Shown here piece by piece: positions 11,201-17,277 of a DNA stretch of 34,015 bases. This stretch comes from Flavobacteriales bacterium. GTDB taxonomy: Bacteria; Bacteroidota; Bacteroidia; UBA10329. The stretch spans positions 1 through 34,015 of the forward strand of contig JAIPBJ010000031.1 of NCBI GenBank assembly GCA_021739625.1, in the 5' to 3' direction. Below the pieces are notes generated by a model. It was not told where the DNA came from. It searched no databases and worked only from the letters and a program-made list of their open reading frames with translations. How positions within the stretch are numbered: the stretch's first letter is position 1; every line of letters starts with the position of its first letter. The translations under genes and the position numbers were made by a program.

Positions 11201-12620
11201 GGCCGCAGTACCTGTGTTCACCTCGGTGAGCTGTTTCGGTGACTGCAACGGAACTGCCACCGTGTTTGCCACAGGTGGGGTAGGGCCGTTCACCTACTCA
11301 TGGAACGACCTCTTCAACCAGACGGCACAGACAGCCATCAACCTCTGTCCGGGCACTTACACTGTCACAGTGGTAGACAGCCAGACCCCTGCATGTACCA
11401 CTCAGGCATCAGTGACAATCGATGAACCTGCCGTGCTCACATCAACTACTTCTGCGACTGATGAGAGCTGTGGAGGTGCATGCAATGGCACTGCAACGGC
11501 AGCACCTCAGGGAGGAACACAGCCGTATTCCTACCTGTGGAGCGACCCGTCCAACCAGACCTTGGTCACTGCTACCGGACTTTGTGTCGGCACTTACACC
11601 GTTACCATTACAGATGCCAATGGATGTTCCGTTCAGAACAGCGTGACCGTGTCAGGCCCACCAGCCATTATGGCCAATGCCACCACAGTGGCCTCCACAT
11701 GCAGCAACGTGGCCAATGGTTCCATCGACCTTACGGTTGCGGGTGGTGTAGGTGGACACACCTTCCTTTGGAACCCTGGTGGTGGGGTTACAGAGGATCT
11801 GTCGAACATCCTGTTCGGAACCTACGCGGTCACCATCACCGATGCAACCGGATGCCAGTTAGTGGCGCAGTACAGTGTGGGCACTTTGACCAACATAGTT
11901 GTTGATGCAGGTGAGGATATGATGCTGTGTGTGGGAAGCTCGTTGACGCTCAATGGAAGCGGTGGGGGCAATTACAGCTGGACTCCGTCCGAAACCCTAA
12001 GCAATGCCAGCGCGGCCAATCCGACCGCCAATCCTGTGGAGTCCACCACCTATGTGCTCACAGTGAGCATCGGCAACTGCGTGGATGTGGATTCGGTGAA
12101 TGTCACCATGTATGATATGCCGCAAGTGGATGCCGGTAATGATGTGACCATCCCCACGGGCGGCACCATCGGACTCAATGCCAATGGCGCGGTAACAGGT
12201 TGGCAGTATGCGTGGTCGCCATCGGAGTCCTTGGACGACCCGAACATCACCAATCCTGCAGCGTCACCACTGGAAACGACCATGTATTACGTCACTGTGA
12301 CCGATGACAACGGCTGTACCAACGTGGACTCGGTACTGGTTGAAGTGGTGCCCGGCATCAAGTTCCCTGACGGCATCTCGCCCAATGGAGACGGCATCAA
12401 CGACACGTGGATCATCGACAACATCGAACTTTTCCAAGATGCCATTGTCGAGATATACAACCGTTGGGGTCAGATGCTGTGGCAGTCGGCCCCCGGATAT
12501 CCAATACCGTGGGACGGTCGCTATAAGGGCGAAGACCTGCCTGTCGGCACCTACTACTATGTCATCCGTTCAGACAACTTCGACCAACCGTTCACAGGCC
12601 CTATCACCATTGTACGCTGA
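2250..12620 (+). CDS. Giant SprB-repeat surface protein with type B T9SS sorting domain
   Basis: The protein has 3456 residues from the ATG at 2250. That start is preferred over 2205 because it directly opens a signal peptide (MKRLLLQ..., hydrophobic core, cleavage after AKA near residue 27). About 39 SprB-type repeats of roughly 75 residues follow, recognisable by the G-G-x-x-P-Y-x-Y-x-W, G-x-Y-x-V-x-V-T-D and N-G-C motifs and an EP-like linker. A P-domain-like module interrupts repeat 13. After the repeats come two Ig/PKD-like domains (11889-12350) and a gliding-motility-type C-terminal domain with SPNGDGINDTW, YNRWG and PVGTYYY. By family knowledge, SprB of Flavobacterium johnsoniae is a cell-surface adhesin moved by the gliding machinery and exported by T9SS. 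A mobile or static adhesin is therefore the best inference. The downstream PorP/SprF gene fits that role. Substrate specificity cannot be read from the sequence. Confidence 0.93.
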   Translation: MKRLLLQSTRFSIAVLLSFAFFGSAKAQCPVVIDSVIVTNVTCSGANDGTICVYASGGFPTYIFQIFNGPQFFHSPDGYTGLSYCFTGLGAGISSWVVQVVGEDGSGGTCAPIPSTSVLINDPDPFDIQITTTDETCPDSNDGTASVVVTGGFAPYSYSWLPFAGTGTSISGLNSGTYDLVVTDANSCSQSVQYTINQEPDWAGTLTGTNVTCNGGTDGEIVSSGITGGTPPLSFLWTPDGQVTEDINTLSAGNYTLTVTDDVGCTFTPPTVVIAQPSPIVINESQVNVSCDGLQDGSINITVSGGVAPYTYQWSNGAITEDINVLGAGFYLVTVTDDNGCTAALPITILDGSSLNVSFITTTAQCGEANGNIDLTVVGGSGSYAYNWQPGGQTSQDVSGLLAGIYTVIVTDNVLGCADTLDILLNNIPGHTVDGVVTDGSNCIANDGSIDATVTGGSGDFTYGWSSGPVTEDITGLATGTYIITVTDNIMGCVSFASFNVQSGSEIITNAALTQPSCGLINGAINLTVGGGSGPYTFIWSNSATTEDLSSLTSGIYAVTITDVNGCTSDEVYNLSEVDGPDVTATVISPICTNTEDGSITLVLTGGVGPFAFNWSTGATVQNLTGLSGGTYTVIVTDQGSGCVAIESFTLVTPSPMGGNVNLMPVGCDGDSDGSIDVTIFGGVAPYSYLWNPGAITTEDLAGISAGTYTVTVTDAVGCSIFGQFNVAQSPPIVINETHQNVSCSGAANGSINLTVSGGVGGFTYAWLPDGQTTEDLSGLSGGTYDVTVTDTDGCTQTASITINEPTTFQLNPSSTDASCNGVCDGTAGVIVSGGTLPYTYSWTPPAGNVPSVSGLCGGNYQVVVTDANGCSDVAQFSISSNQIQVSIVATNASCNGDCDGTLTATVTGTNAPFTYQWLETGGTGLSESGLCPGTYTFEVTDGIGCTVQQPVTITEPDPILISMAVTDVSCNGGSDGSIDMTVSGGTAPYIYQWFPGGQTTEDITNLPEGDYSVVVTDANGCTSSQIVLGGSFAGGTLALPDGSGVSYSTTVGITGFPANSTITSATDLQDVCINMEHSYLGDLQLRLICPNGQSVILKEYPGGTGTYLGAANDAGANGIPGTGADYCFSASATWGTLLQENALGNWVTAGNAPNNSMTPGTYSPFQSFNNFIGCPLNGTWTIQVTDNLGIDDGFIFGWDLTFGGSGANDSLATVNEPTPIQISSTVTDASCGVCDGSVTVSASNGLAPYSYLWNTGATTATLNNICAGVYQVQVTDANGCTNEFFVPVDNIAGPTAGNPVITDATCFGGCDGAATLSPVGGTAPYTYQWVPGGQSTNSVSGLCTGTYFVQIRDAASCIYTETVTIGSPAQIQIGQTVTNSGCGLCDGAITLTPITGVAPYTYDWSPAVAGNVPDATGLCAGVYNITVTDATGCSEPVTVLLNDFPSATLFMSATDPGCNNGCDGTATVATFGGTAPFFFVWDDPLTQTNATSIDLCTGLYTVTVTDADGCVAVGQVTLDNPAPIGLSLLIIDNGTCAGNCDGSITVIPSGGTIPFTYLWDDSNGQTSATAVNLCAGIYSVTVTDANGCTDVVTGTVNNPVGLTATVVGTDANCNGICDGTATVTVQGGTAPFTYLWDDPAAQTTAVATALCAGTYSATVTDANNCSFTVSITIDEPDLIAITFSNVINLQCDGVCAGQATANISGGVGPYSVVWNDALAQTTQTATGLCASSYTITVTDANGCVQTATVVITGPGGLTSSVTSQVNATCNGDCNATATVTATGGTAPYSYQWNDPASQTGQTATGLCAGIYTVTVTDDNGCVSATTVTIAQPGVLNASTTANDPDCYGICDGTSTAFTTGGTFPYSYLWNDPNGQTTITSVGLCPGPYSVTVTDANGCVDVASVNIFQPTQIIANSNVVNATCGQCNGQASVSPTGGVQPYTYLWGDGQTTATVTGLCPGVYNVDVIDAFGCVSNFIIPVNNDGGATSATINTTGATCFGNCDGSASVSNVVGGVAPYTYLWVPGGQTAASVTGLCAGAYNVQVIDDLGCIFTQQVVIAQPAQIVPNYVSTPAACGNADGTITVNPTGGDGGPYTYLWVPVVSATNTATGLASGVYTVTITDGSGCTATTVIPVNNMDGPNVTASATPANCNGVCDGTATVTITGGTAPYTVLWNDPAGQTTNTATALCAGQYSVTVTDANGCVSVRQVTVTEPTQLSFSLPIISDAQCNSACDGQITVVTSGGTLPYTVVWSPAGGNLPTATGLCAGTYTALVTDANGCTASLQAIVGEPDTLVTAVTPVDASCFGVCDGEATAVPTGGTAPYTYQWNDPANTTTNQVTGLCAGTYICIVTDANGCSDTATVIISEPAAIVITPTAQGTSCFGDCDGEAYASVTGGSAPYTYQWNDPALTANDTVTGLCAGIYNIIVTDDNGCTATVAVIITEPDPLIASGQGVDASCPGVCDGSATALVQGGTGPYTYLWDDPNAQTTVTATGLCAGTYNVTVTDANGCSDVTSVTINEPAALDVNVTVVDASCNGVCDGEASATVSGGSAPYTLLWSNGSSTNPVTGLCVGSYTLLVTDANGCTETVSFNVGEPDAIIISTSTLDASCFGTCDGEAYASATGGSGVFAFVWSDLNTTANDTVTALCAGSYTVTVTDDTGCSATAQVIINQPLDITITAYTQGVSCFGDCNGQAFASASGGTGPYTYQWDDVNLTANDTVIDLCPGIYNVIVTDANGCTSTTAVIITEPLPLQLVGVPTNISCGGQCNGVATVLVQGGTPQYTYQWNDPQQQTGASATGLCAGTFTVIVTDDNGCIDSVDVTITEPPVLDVTVTVVNPSCGGVCDGEASVTINGGTGPYTILWSDFSSGSSIIGLCAGNYSVIVVDANMCSDSVNFILTEPPVLNANITATTQVLCSGSCTGAATVEGSGGTPPYSYQWSNGQTTPTATNLCVGQYSVIITDDIGCTATAIVTINDDNALAAAVPVFTSVSCFGDCNGTATVFATGGVGPFTYSWNDLFNQTAQTAINLCPGTYTVTVVDSQTPACTTQASVTIDEPAVLTSTTSATDESCGGACNGTATAAPQGGTQPYSYLWSDPSNQTLVTATGLCVGTYTVTITDANGCSVQNSVTVSGPPAIMANATTVASTCSNVANGSIDLTVAGGVGGHTFLWNPGGGVTEDLSNILFGTYAVTITDATGCQLVAQYSVGTLTNIVVDAGEDMMLCVGSSLTLNGSGGGNYSWTPSETLSNASAANPTANPVESTTYVLTVSIGNCVDVDSVNVTMYDMPQVDAGNDVTIPTGGTIGLNANGAVTGWQYAWSPSESLDDPNITNPAASPLETTMYYVTVTDDNGCTNVDSVLVEVVPGIKFPDGISPNGDGINDTWIIDNIELFQDAIVEIYNRWGQMLWQSAPGYPIPWDGRYKGEDLPVGTYYYVIRSDNFDQPFTGPITIVR
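2331..11888 (+). repeat. Array of about 39 SprB-type protein repeats in two cysteine classes
   Basis: Repeats were counted by eye using the invariant first Cys, the GG-x-x-P-Y-x-Y-x-W core and the final N-G-C. Repeats 2-10, 13, 25 and 39 carry only those two cysteines. The other 26 (11, 12, 14-24, 26-38) add one in the C-x-G-x-C-D-G motif and one in G-L-C-A-G, and the two added cysteines always appear or vanish together. Repeat 1 is divergent, with cysteines in other places. The four-Cys class begins near 4668. Repeat 28 has one further Cys (TYICIV). The units are diverged at the DNA level, so this is an old array and not a recent tandem expansion. Confidence 0.85.
5346..5876 (+). other. P-domain-like (proprotein convertase P/Homo B) module inside the repeat array
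   Basis: This segment of the giant protein breaks the repeat pattern. It contains DVCINMEHSYLGDLQLRLIC, then an NGTWTIQVTDN motif and GWDLTF, which match the usual beta-sandwich signature of P-domains (H-T-x-x-G-D-L-x-x-x-L-x-x-P-x-G and G-x-W-x-L-x-V-x-D). It lies between the last Cys of repeat 13 and the VNEP linker that normally ends a repeat. P-domains in Bacteroidota are often accessory modules of secreted proteins; no protease domain is present here. Confidence 0.65.
12360..12617 (+). other. Type B T9SS C-terminal sorting domain of the giant protein
   Basis: The last 86 residues carry SPNGDGINDTW, IEIYNRWGQ-like (here VEIYNRWGQ), W-D-G-R, LPVGTYYYVI and a terminal GPITIVR. This is the layout of the gliding motility-associated C-terminal domain (CHU_C type), which directs T9SS export. 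Type B substrates are usually paired with a dedicated PorP/SprF-like protein, and one is encoded immediately downstream. Confidence 0.9.
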
Positions 12621-12628
12621 TCAAGGAA

Positions 12629-12656
12629 GTAGGGGGCTGGAAGCCCGGTTCCCTAC
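12629..12656 (+). promoter_or_regulatory. Hairpin between the giant adhesin gene and its PorP/SprF partner
   Basis: GTAGGG at 12629-12634 pairs with CCCTAC at 12651-12656, and inside it GGGCT pairs with AGCCC around a GGA loop. No T-run follows. In a 78-nt gap between two genes that should work together, it may stabilise or partially attenuate the message. A full terminator is less likely. Confidence 0.4.
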
Positions 12657-12698
12657 GCACTTGACACTTTCAAGATCCCACCCTTCAAGTTAAAGAAG

Positions 12699-13649
12699 AT
12701 GAAAAAACTTCTCTACATCACAGGTCTTGCAATGGCTTTGGCCACTACAGGTCTTGCACAGCAGATTCCGCAGTACAGTCAGTACATGATGAACAGTTAT
12801 GTGCTCAACCCTGCCTTCACGGGCATGAACGATTATTGGGAGGTCAAATCCAACAACCGCCTCAACTGGATCGGGATCACCGATGCCCCGCGCACGTTCA
12901 TCCTGTCGGCCCATGGACCGTTCCGCAAATACAACATGGGCATGGGCGTGACCATCTTTTCTGATGTCACAGGCCCCACCAGCCGAACGGGTGCTCATAT
13001 CTCCTATGCCTACCACTTGAAACTCTCCCCGAAACTGCGTCTGGGAATGGGTCTCAGTATCGGTATCCTTCAGTTCAGGATCGATGGCACCAAGGTGGAC
13101 CTATACACACAGGGCGACCCGGCATTCCCCAACGCAGTGATGTCCGCCTACTCGGCCGATGCCACCTTCGGACTCAACCTGCAGCACAAGAACTTCATCG
13201 TGGGGTTCTCTGCCCCGCAGATCATCGGCAACAAGTTGGCGTTTGACAACGGTGAAGGTGATGGAAGTTCGGCTCTGTCACGTCACTACATGTTCATGGG
13301 CGCTTACACCTTCCGCATCAAGAATTTTGGGATCATGCCCAATGTCCTGCTCAAGTATGTGCATCCCGTGCCTCCTCAGTTCGATGCCGGTGTGCGGTTC
13401 GACTACAAGGAGCAGTTCTGGGTGGGTGCCACCTACCGTCATGACGATGCCGTGTCGTTCATGGGCGGGCTGATGTTCCGCGACTTCCTGCTCATCGGCT
13501 ACAGCTATGATATGAACACCAGCAACCTGAGCAACTACAGCGATGGCAGCCACGAGGTGATGATTGGCGTCCGTTTCAAGCCATGGAAGAAGAAGGCTGT
13601 GCTTGATGCCGCAGCAGGCGAGAATGCGCCTGTGCAGACGACCCCTTAG
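12699..13649 (+). CDS. PorP/SprF family type IX secretion outer-membrane protein
   Basis: The 316-residue protein has a signal peptide (MKKLLYITGLAMALATTGLA, then QQ). The family hallmark PQYSQYMMNSYVLNPAFTG follows, then NRLNWIGI and alternating beta strands typical of an outer-membrane barrel. In the F. johnsoniae system SprF is needed for surface delivery of SprB, and sprF lies just after sprB. The same order is seen here, 78 nt after the giant SprB-repeat gene, so this protein is probably its dedicated secretion or anchoring partner. The N-terminal start is fixed by the signal peptide. Its stop lies 7 nt from the stop of the convergent minus-strand lipoprotein gene. Confidence 0.92.
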   Translation: MKKLLYITGLAMALATTGLAQQIPQYSQYMMNSYVLNPAFTGMNDYWEVKSNNRLNWIGITDAPRTFILSAHGPFRKYNMGMGVTIFSDVTGPTSRTGAHISYAYHLKLSPKLRLGMGLSIGILQFRIDGTKVDLYTQGDPAFPNAVMSAYSADATFGLNLQHKNFIVGFSAPQIIGNKLAFDNGEGDGSSALSRHYMFMGAYTFRIKNFGIMPNVLLKYVHPVPPQFDAGVRFDYKEQFWVGATYRHDDAVSFMGGLMFRDFLLIGYSYDMNTSNLSNYSDGSHEVMIGVRFKPWKKKAVLDAAAGENAPVQTTP

Positions 13650-13656
13650 CCACCGT

Positions 13657-14055
13657 CTATCTGCGTCCCCGGAACTGAGTGTTGCTGCTTCCACCGAGCC
13701 CTCCACTCTGTGAACTGACCAACAGACTGTCGGGCTGCACGAACCGTACACTATAGAATCCCGAACCTCCCGAATAGACCGTGTACTGACCATCGGTACC
13801 GATCTTGAAGGGCGCTGAACCATTCACGGTCAGGGATGAATCGTCAACCGCCTCCACGGTGTAGTTGTCCGAACCTTCATAAGTGGTCTGCATTGGCTCA
13901 TTGATGGTCCAGAAAGTGGAGACCCTCCAACCATTGTATGTACCTACGAATGCGTCCCGGTAATCCTGCGGCCCCGGATCCTGATCGATGGGGTCGGTGT
14001 CGCAGGCCGAAAGCCCGAAAATGGTACAGATGAACAGCAGAGAGGTCGGTCTCAT
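13657..14055 (-). CDS. Small predicted lipoprotein of unknown function
   Basis: The 132-residue protein begins with a lipoprotein signal ending in the lipobox LSAC at about residue 18, followed by an acidic, Pro-rich spacer (DTDPIDQDPGP). The rest has short beta strands with Gly/Ser/Thr-rich turns (GTYNGW, SLTVNG, SGFYSVRF) and resembles small beta-rich lipoproteins of Bacteroidota, but no named domain was recognised. Its ATG overlaps the stop of the upstream PAP2 gene by 4 nt (ATGA), so the two are probably translated from one mRNA. It is convergent with the PorP/SprF gene. Confidence 0.75.
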   Translation of the reverse strand: MRPTSLLFICTIFGLSACDTDPIDQDPGPQDYRDAFVGTYNGWRVSTFWTINEPMQTTYEGSDNYTVEAVDDSSLTVNGSAPFKIGTDGQYTVYSGGSGFYSVRFVQPDSLLVSSQSGGLGGSSNTQFRGRR

Positions 14056-14891
14056 AGCGAATAGCTGAAGTGTAGTCCTGCCCCGTACTGTGATCCGAAG
14101 GGCGACACCGTCATTCCCTTGGGCAGGTGTTTCTTTCTGTGCAGCTCAGGTACCAGATATCCGATGGTGGCCCCGACCAGATAGCCCGTGATCACATCTG
14201 ATGGGAAGTGCTTCCCCGAATGAACGCGCAGAAAGCCCACCACGGCAGGCGCAATCACCGCTCCCGTCCACACAAGGCCCTCGGCAACCCTATTGTCCGA
14301 ATAGTCGGAGAATACCTTGGCGGTCAGAAAGCACATTGCGGCCGTGGTCGAAGTGTGGCCCGAAAAGAACGACAGCCGGGCATCTGGGGCCATGCGCTCT
14401 TCCAGCGGCACATCGGTGTTGTAGGCATAAGGCCGGGGGCGTCTCACCATGCCCTTGGTCAGTTCTGTGAGGCCAATGGTGAATCCTCCCACTTCTATGT
14501 ACATCATGGCCAATCCCAGCCAGTCCTGCCGCGCGCGCCTGTCGGCCATCATCAGCAGGGGCATTGCTGCCGAGGCATACATCATATAGTCTGATGCAGT
14601 GGCAACGGACGGCCTCCAGTTGTCCACGGTGCTGCGGTCGAAGCCCGGCACATCATAGCGGTCCAGACCGAGTAGGGTCTGTTCTGTGTGGCCGGTCACC
14701 TGTTTGCGTGTGAAATAACCTATCCCGGTGAACACCAATGCCCCCGAAGCATAGATGGCATCGCGCTTCCAGTTCAGGTCATAAGGGCTGTCCTGTTCCT
14801 GTTTCTGTTCCTGTGCCATGCTTGGCGGGCATGCCACCAGCAGGGCGACAAGGAGGGCAAGCGAGCTGCGCAGATACCGGTGGACAATCAT
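14052..14891 (-). CDS. PAP2-superfamily phosphatase, exported or membrane-bound
   Basis: The 279-residue protein has an N-terminal signal or anchor (MIVHRYLRSSLALLVALLVA). It carries the three PAP2 motifs in order: K-G-M-V-R-R-P-R-P, then S-F-F-S-G-H-T-S, then R-V-H-S-G-K-H-F-P-S-D-V. These supply the catalytic His pair and phosphate-binding Arg/Lys residues. Such enzymes dephosphorylate lipid phosphates such as undecaprenyl pyrophosphate or phosphatidic acid; which substrate applies here cannot be told. A short Gln/Glu stretch (AQEQKQEQ) follows the signal sequence. It is first in a two-gene unit with the small lipoprotein. A TTACTTTG promoter-like element lies about 112 nt upstream. Confidence 0.9.
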   Translation of the reverse strand: MIVHRYLRSSLALLVALLVACPPSMAQEQKQEQDSPYDLNWKRDAIYASGALVFTGIGYFTRKQVTGHTEQTLLGLDRYDVPGFDRSTVDNWRPSVATASDYMMYASAAMPLLMMADRRARQDWLGLAMMYIEVGGFTIGLTELTKGMVRRPRPYAYNTDVPLEERMAPDARLSFFSGHTSTTAAMCFLTAKVFSDYSDNRVAEGLVWTGAVIAPAVVGFLRVHSGKHFPSDVITGYLVGATIGYLVPELHRKKHLPKGMTVSPFGSQYGAGLHFSYSL

Positions 14892-15170
14892 TTCGCTTCC
14901 TTCAGTTTATCGTCAAGGTCTGGGACCACTGTCCTTTGGACGATCGGTATGAGGGCGGTCGACAGCACATTTTCTCATCCGGTCGTGTGATGGTTGCAGG
15001 ACGCAAAGTAAGGGCATCAGAAGTTGATATTGCGTGGCCCTGACAACGGGTGGGACATGATGCCATCATCCCACATCGCGCCTCCAACTGCTCCGGTTTT
15101 ACCCCGCCCGCTTCTCCACACTGAAATCTTCCGACATTCGGCCTCACACACGCCCCTTCACAGCACAGCA
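14892..15170. other. Divergent intergenic region between the PAP2 and flippase genes
   Basis: This 279-nt stretch separates divergent genes. On the minus strand TTACTTTGCGTC (CAAAGTAA at 15003-15010 on the plus strand) resembles the Bacteroidota -7 element TAnnTTTG with one mismatch, without a clear -33 TTG. On the plus strand no convincing promoter was found. The reading frame of the flippase stays open to 15024 with ATGs at 15057 and 15060, so a longer flippase N-terminus cannot be excluded. Confidence 0.35.
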
Positions 15171-16637
15171 TTGTCCATCCTGAGAAAACTTGCCGGCCAA
15201 ACGGCCATTTATGGTCTCAGTTCCATTCTGGGGCGCTTTCTCAACTACCTGCTCGTGCCGCTGCACACTGCGGTTTTCCTGCCTTCGCAATATGGCGTCA
15301 TCACCGAGATGTATGCCTACGTTGCATTTCTCATCATTCTGCTCACCTATGGCATGGAGACGGCCTATTTCCGATTCTCCACCACAGGAGGCCACGATCT
15401 ACGCACCGTCTTTTCCACCACGCTCACGTCACTGACGGTCACCACCGCCCTCTTCATCCTCTGGGCCATGGCATTCGCGCAGCCGGTAGCTGATTGGCTC
15501 CTCTATCCCGACAACAGGGAGTATGTGCTCTGGTTCGCCATCATCATAGGGCTCGATGCCGTGTCAAGCATCCCGTTGGCGCGTCTGAGGCAGGAGAATC
15601 GCGCCAAGACCTTTGCGGCCATCAATATCGCCAATGTGGTCGTCAACATTGCGCTCAACGTCTTCTTCCTCGGCTATTGTCTGCCGCTGGTTAGCGGTGG
15701 CGGTGGCAACTGGCTCACCGACACCTTCTATGACCCCGGCACAGGTGTGGGCTATGTGTTCATCGCCAACCTCATTGCCAGCGGGGTCAAGTTTCTACTG
15801 CTCGCCCCCACCATGCTCCGAGGTTTTGTGCCTCCGAGCCTTGCCTTGCTCCGTCCGATGCTGGTCTATGCACTTCCGCTGCTCATTGCAGGTCTCGCTG
15901 GCATGGTCAACGAGACCATAGACCGCATATTGCTCAAGCGGCTGCTCATTCCCGAACTGGGCGAACTGGCCACCATGGAGCAGGTGGGCATCTATGGGGC
16001 CTGCTACAAGATCAGCATCCTCATCACCCTCATGATACAGGCGTTCCGCTATGCGGCCGAACCGTTCTTCTTCTCGCAGGAGAAGGAGGAGGGCAGCCGC
16101 CAGCTCTACGCCAAGGTGATGACATGGTTCGTGTGGGTGCTGGCAGGCACATTCCTCGGGGTGATGCTCTATATCGACCTCTTCCGCTACCTTGTTCCGA
16201 ACCCGGCCTATTGGGAAGGGCTGCGCGTGGTGCCCATCCTGCTGCTGGCCAACATCTTCCTCGGCATTTACTACAACCAGAGCGTGTGGTACAAGCTTTC
16301 TGGCCGCACCGGCTACGGGGCCGCACTGGCGGTGATGGGTGCTCTCATCACCCTCGCGGTCAATCTGGCATTCATCCCCACGTATGGATACATGGCCAGT
16401 GCCTATGCCACATTGGCCTGTTATGCGACCATGATGGCTGTTAGCCATGTGCTCGGCCAACGCTACTATCCAGTTCCCTACCGCATTGGAAAGATCTCCT
16501 TCTTCATCATCACTGCGATGGTCCTTTGGGCCGTGAGCCTCGTTGTGGATCTGCACGGGCCATGGCATTGGGCCTTGGCGGGCGTCCTGCTGATGGCCTA
16601 CGGTGGGGTCACGGGCCTGTTGGTGCGCAAGGGCTGA
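15171..16637 (+). CDS. Polysaccharide/oligosaccharide flippase (Wzx/MurJ-MATE-like membrane protein)
   Basis: From the TTG at 15171 the protein is 488 residues, the usual size for this family. It starts with an S-I-L-R-K-L-A-G-Q-T-A-I-Y-G segment that matches the normal N-terminus of these flippases. In-frame ATGs at 15057/15060 would add about 38 residues of Pro/His-rich, non-conserved sequence, so they are less likely. About 12-14 hydrophobic segments span the protein, with the polysaccharide-biosynthesis pattern L-G-R-F-L-N-Y-L-L-V-P-L and Y-G-x-x-T-E-x-Y-A near the start. The family moves lipid-linked glycans across the inner membrane. In Bacteroidota this gene is often followed by dut, a TPR gene, a DUF4292 gene and an M23 gene, as here; the reason for the linkage is not evident from sequence. 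Confidence 0.85.
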   Translation: MSILRKLAGQTAIYGLSSILGRFLNYLLVPLHTAVFLPSQYGVITEMYAYVAFLIILLTYGMETAYFRFSTTGGHDLRTVFSTTLTSLTVTTALFILWAMAFAQPVADWLLYPDNREYVLWFAIIIGLDAVSSIPLARLRQENRAKTFAAINIANVVVNIALNVFFLGYCLPLVSGGGGNWLTDTFYDPGTGVGYVFIANLIASGVKFLLLAPTMLRGFVPPSLALLRPMLVYALPLLIAGLAGMVNETIDRILLKRLLIPELGELATMEQVGIYGACYKISILITLMIQAFRYAAEPFFFSQEKEEGSRQLYAKVMTWFVWVLAGTFLGVMLYIDLFRYLVPNPAYWEGLRVVPILLLANIFLGIYYNQSVWYKLSGRTGYGAALAVMGALITLAVNLAFIPTYGYMASAYATLACYATMMAVSHVLGQRYYPVPYRIGKISFFIITAMVLWAVSLVVDLHGPWHWALAGVLLMAYGGVTGLLVRKG

Positions 16638-16666
16638 TGCCTTTGGCATGTGCCCCGACCGCTGAG

Positions 16667-16711
16667 GGACATCCCCCGGATCGTTGCGGACCGTCCCCGG
16701 AGGAGATGTCC
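16667..16711 (+). promoter_or_regulatory. Strong hairpin between the flippase and dut genes
   Basis: GGACATC at 16667-16673 pairs with GATGTCC at 16705-16711, and a further CCGG pairing extends the stem inward. A smaller ATGCC-TTT-GGCAT hairpin lies at the flippase stop codon. Neither is followed by a T-run. Together they could end or slow transcription before the separate dut promoter. Confidence 0.4.
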
Positions 16712-16795
16712 AAGGGATGGACAAGCGGACGGTGGCAGTCCATGCTGTCGGTTTTGCCAGAGAACCCGCCCCCATTTCTCCCTTTGTCGAATCCC

Positions 16796-16803
16796 TACCT
16801 TTG
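16796..16803 (+). promoter_or_regulatory. Predicted Bacteroidota-type -7 promoter element for dut
   Basis: TACCTTTG matches the -7 consensus TAnnTTTG of Bacteroidota primary sigma promoters exactly. At the expected distance upstream there is only a weak TTT in place of the -33 TTG. Transcription would begin near 16808-16810, leaving roughly 33 nt before the ATG at 16842. Confidence 0.5.
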
Positions 16804-16841
16804 TGGCCGTTGCACCATCAATGAGCAGCAGACCACACAGT

Positions 16842-17276
16842 ATGACCGTCCGCATAGTCAACCGATCGCAGCACCCACTTCCCGAATATGCCACTGCCCG
16901 CTCGGCAGGCATGGACCTTAGGGCCGACCTTACATCCGACATCATTCTGCGTCCCTTGGAGAGGGTGCTCGTGCCGACCGGCCTCTTCATCGAACTGCCC
17001 GAGGGTTCTGAGGCCCAGATACGCCCGCGCAGCGGCCTCGCTTTCAAGCATGGGATCACGGTGCTCAACAGCCCCGGAACCATAGATGCGGATTACAGGG
17101 GCGAAGTCAAGGTGCTGCTCGTCAACCTCAGCGACCAGCCGTTCACGGTCGGCAATGGCGAACGCATCGCCCAGATGGTCATCGCCCGACACGAGACGGT
17201 GAAGTGGGATGCCGTGGAATCGCTGGAAGAGACAGCGCGTGGCGCAGGTGGTTTCGGACACACTGGAAAGCACTGA
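16842..17276 (+). CDS. dut: Deoxyuridine 5'-triphosphate nucleotidohydrolase (dUTPase)
   Basis: The 144-residue product has all five motifs of trimeric dUTPases in order: [41 protein letters not shown]; and the C-terminal arm [10 protein letters not shown]. It hydrolyses dUTP to dUMP and pyrophosphate, keeping uracil out of DNA and feeding dTMP synthesis. The ATG at 16842 gives the standard length; another in-frame ATG at 16821 would add seven residues, and a longer upstream frame is not dUTPase-like. The arm has His where many relatives have Ser in GFGSTG, a mild variation. The next gene starts 1 nt after the stop. Confidence 0.97.
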   Translation: MTVRIVNRSQHPLPEYATARSAGMDLRADLTSDIILRPLERVLVPTGLFIELPEGSEAQIRPRSGLAFKHGITVLNSPGTIDADYRGEVKVLLVNLSDQPFTVGNGERIAQMVIARHETVKWDAVESLEETARGAGGFGHTGKH

Positions 17277-17277
17277 T

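Noticed and set aside
15795-16775. Long minus-strand open frame opposite the flippase gene
   Set aside because: The product is His/Asp/Gln-rich without any domain, while the plus strand encodes a clear membrane flippase.
16650-16841. Longer N-terminus for dUTPase
   Set aside because: The upstream frame is Arg/Pro/Cys-rich and unlike the family; the standard length begins at 16842 after a promoter-like element.
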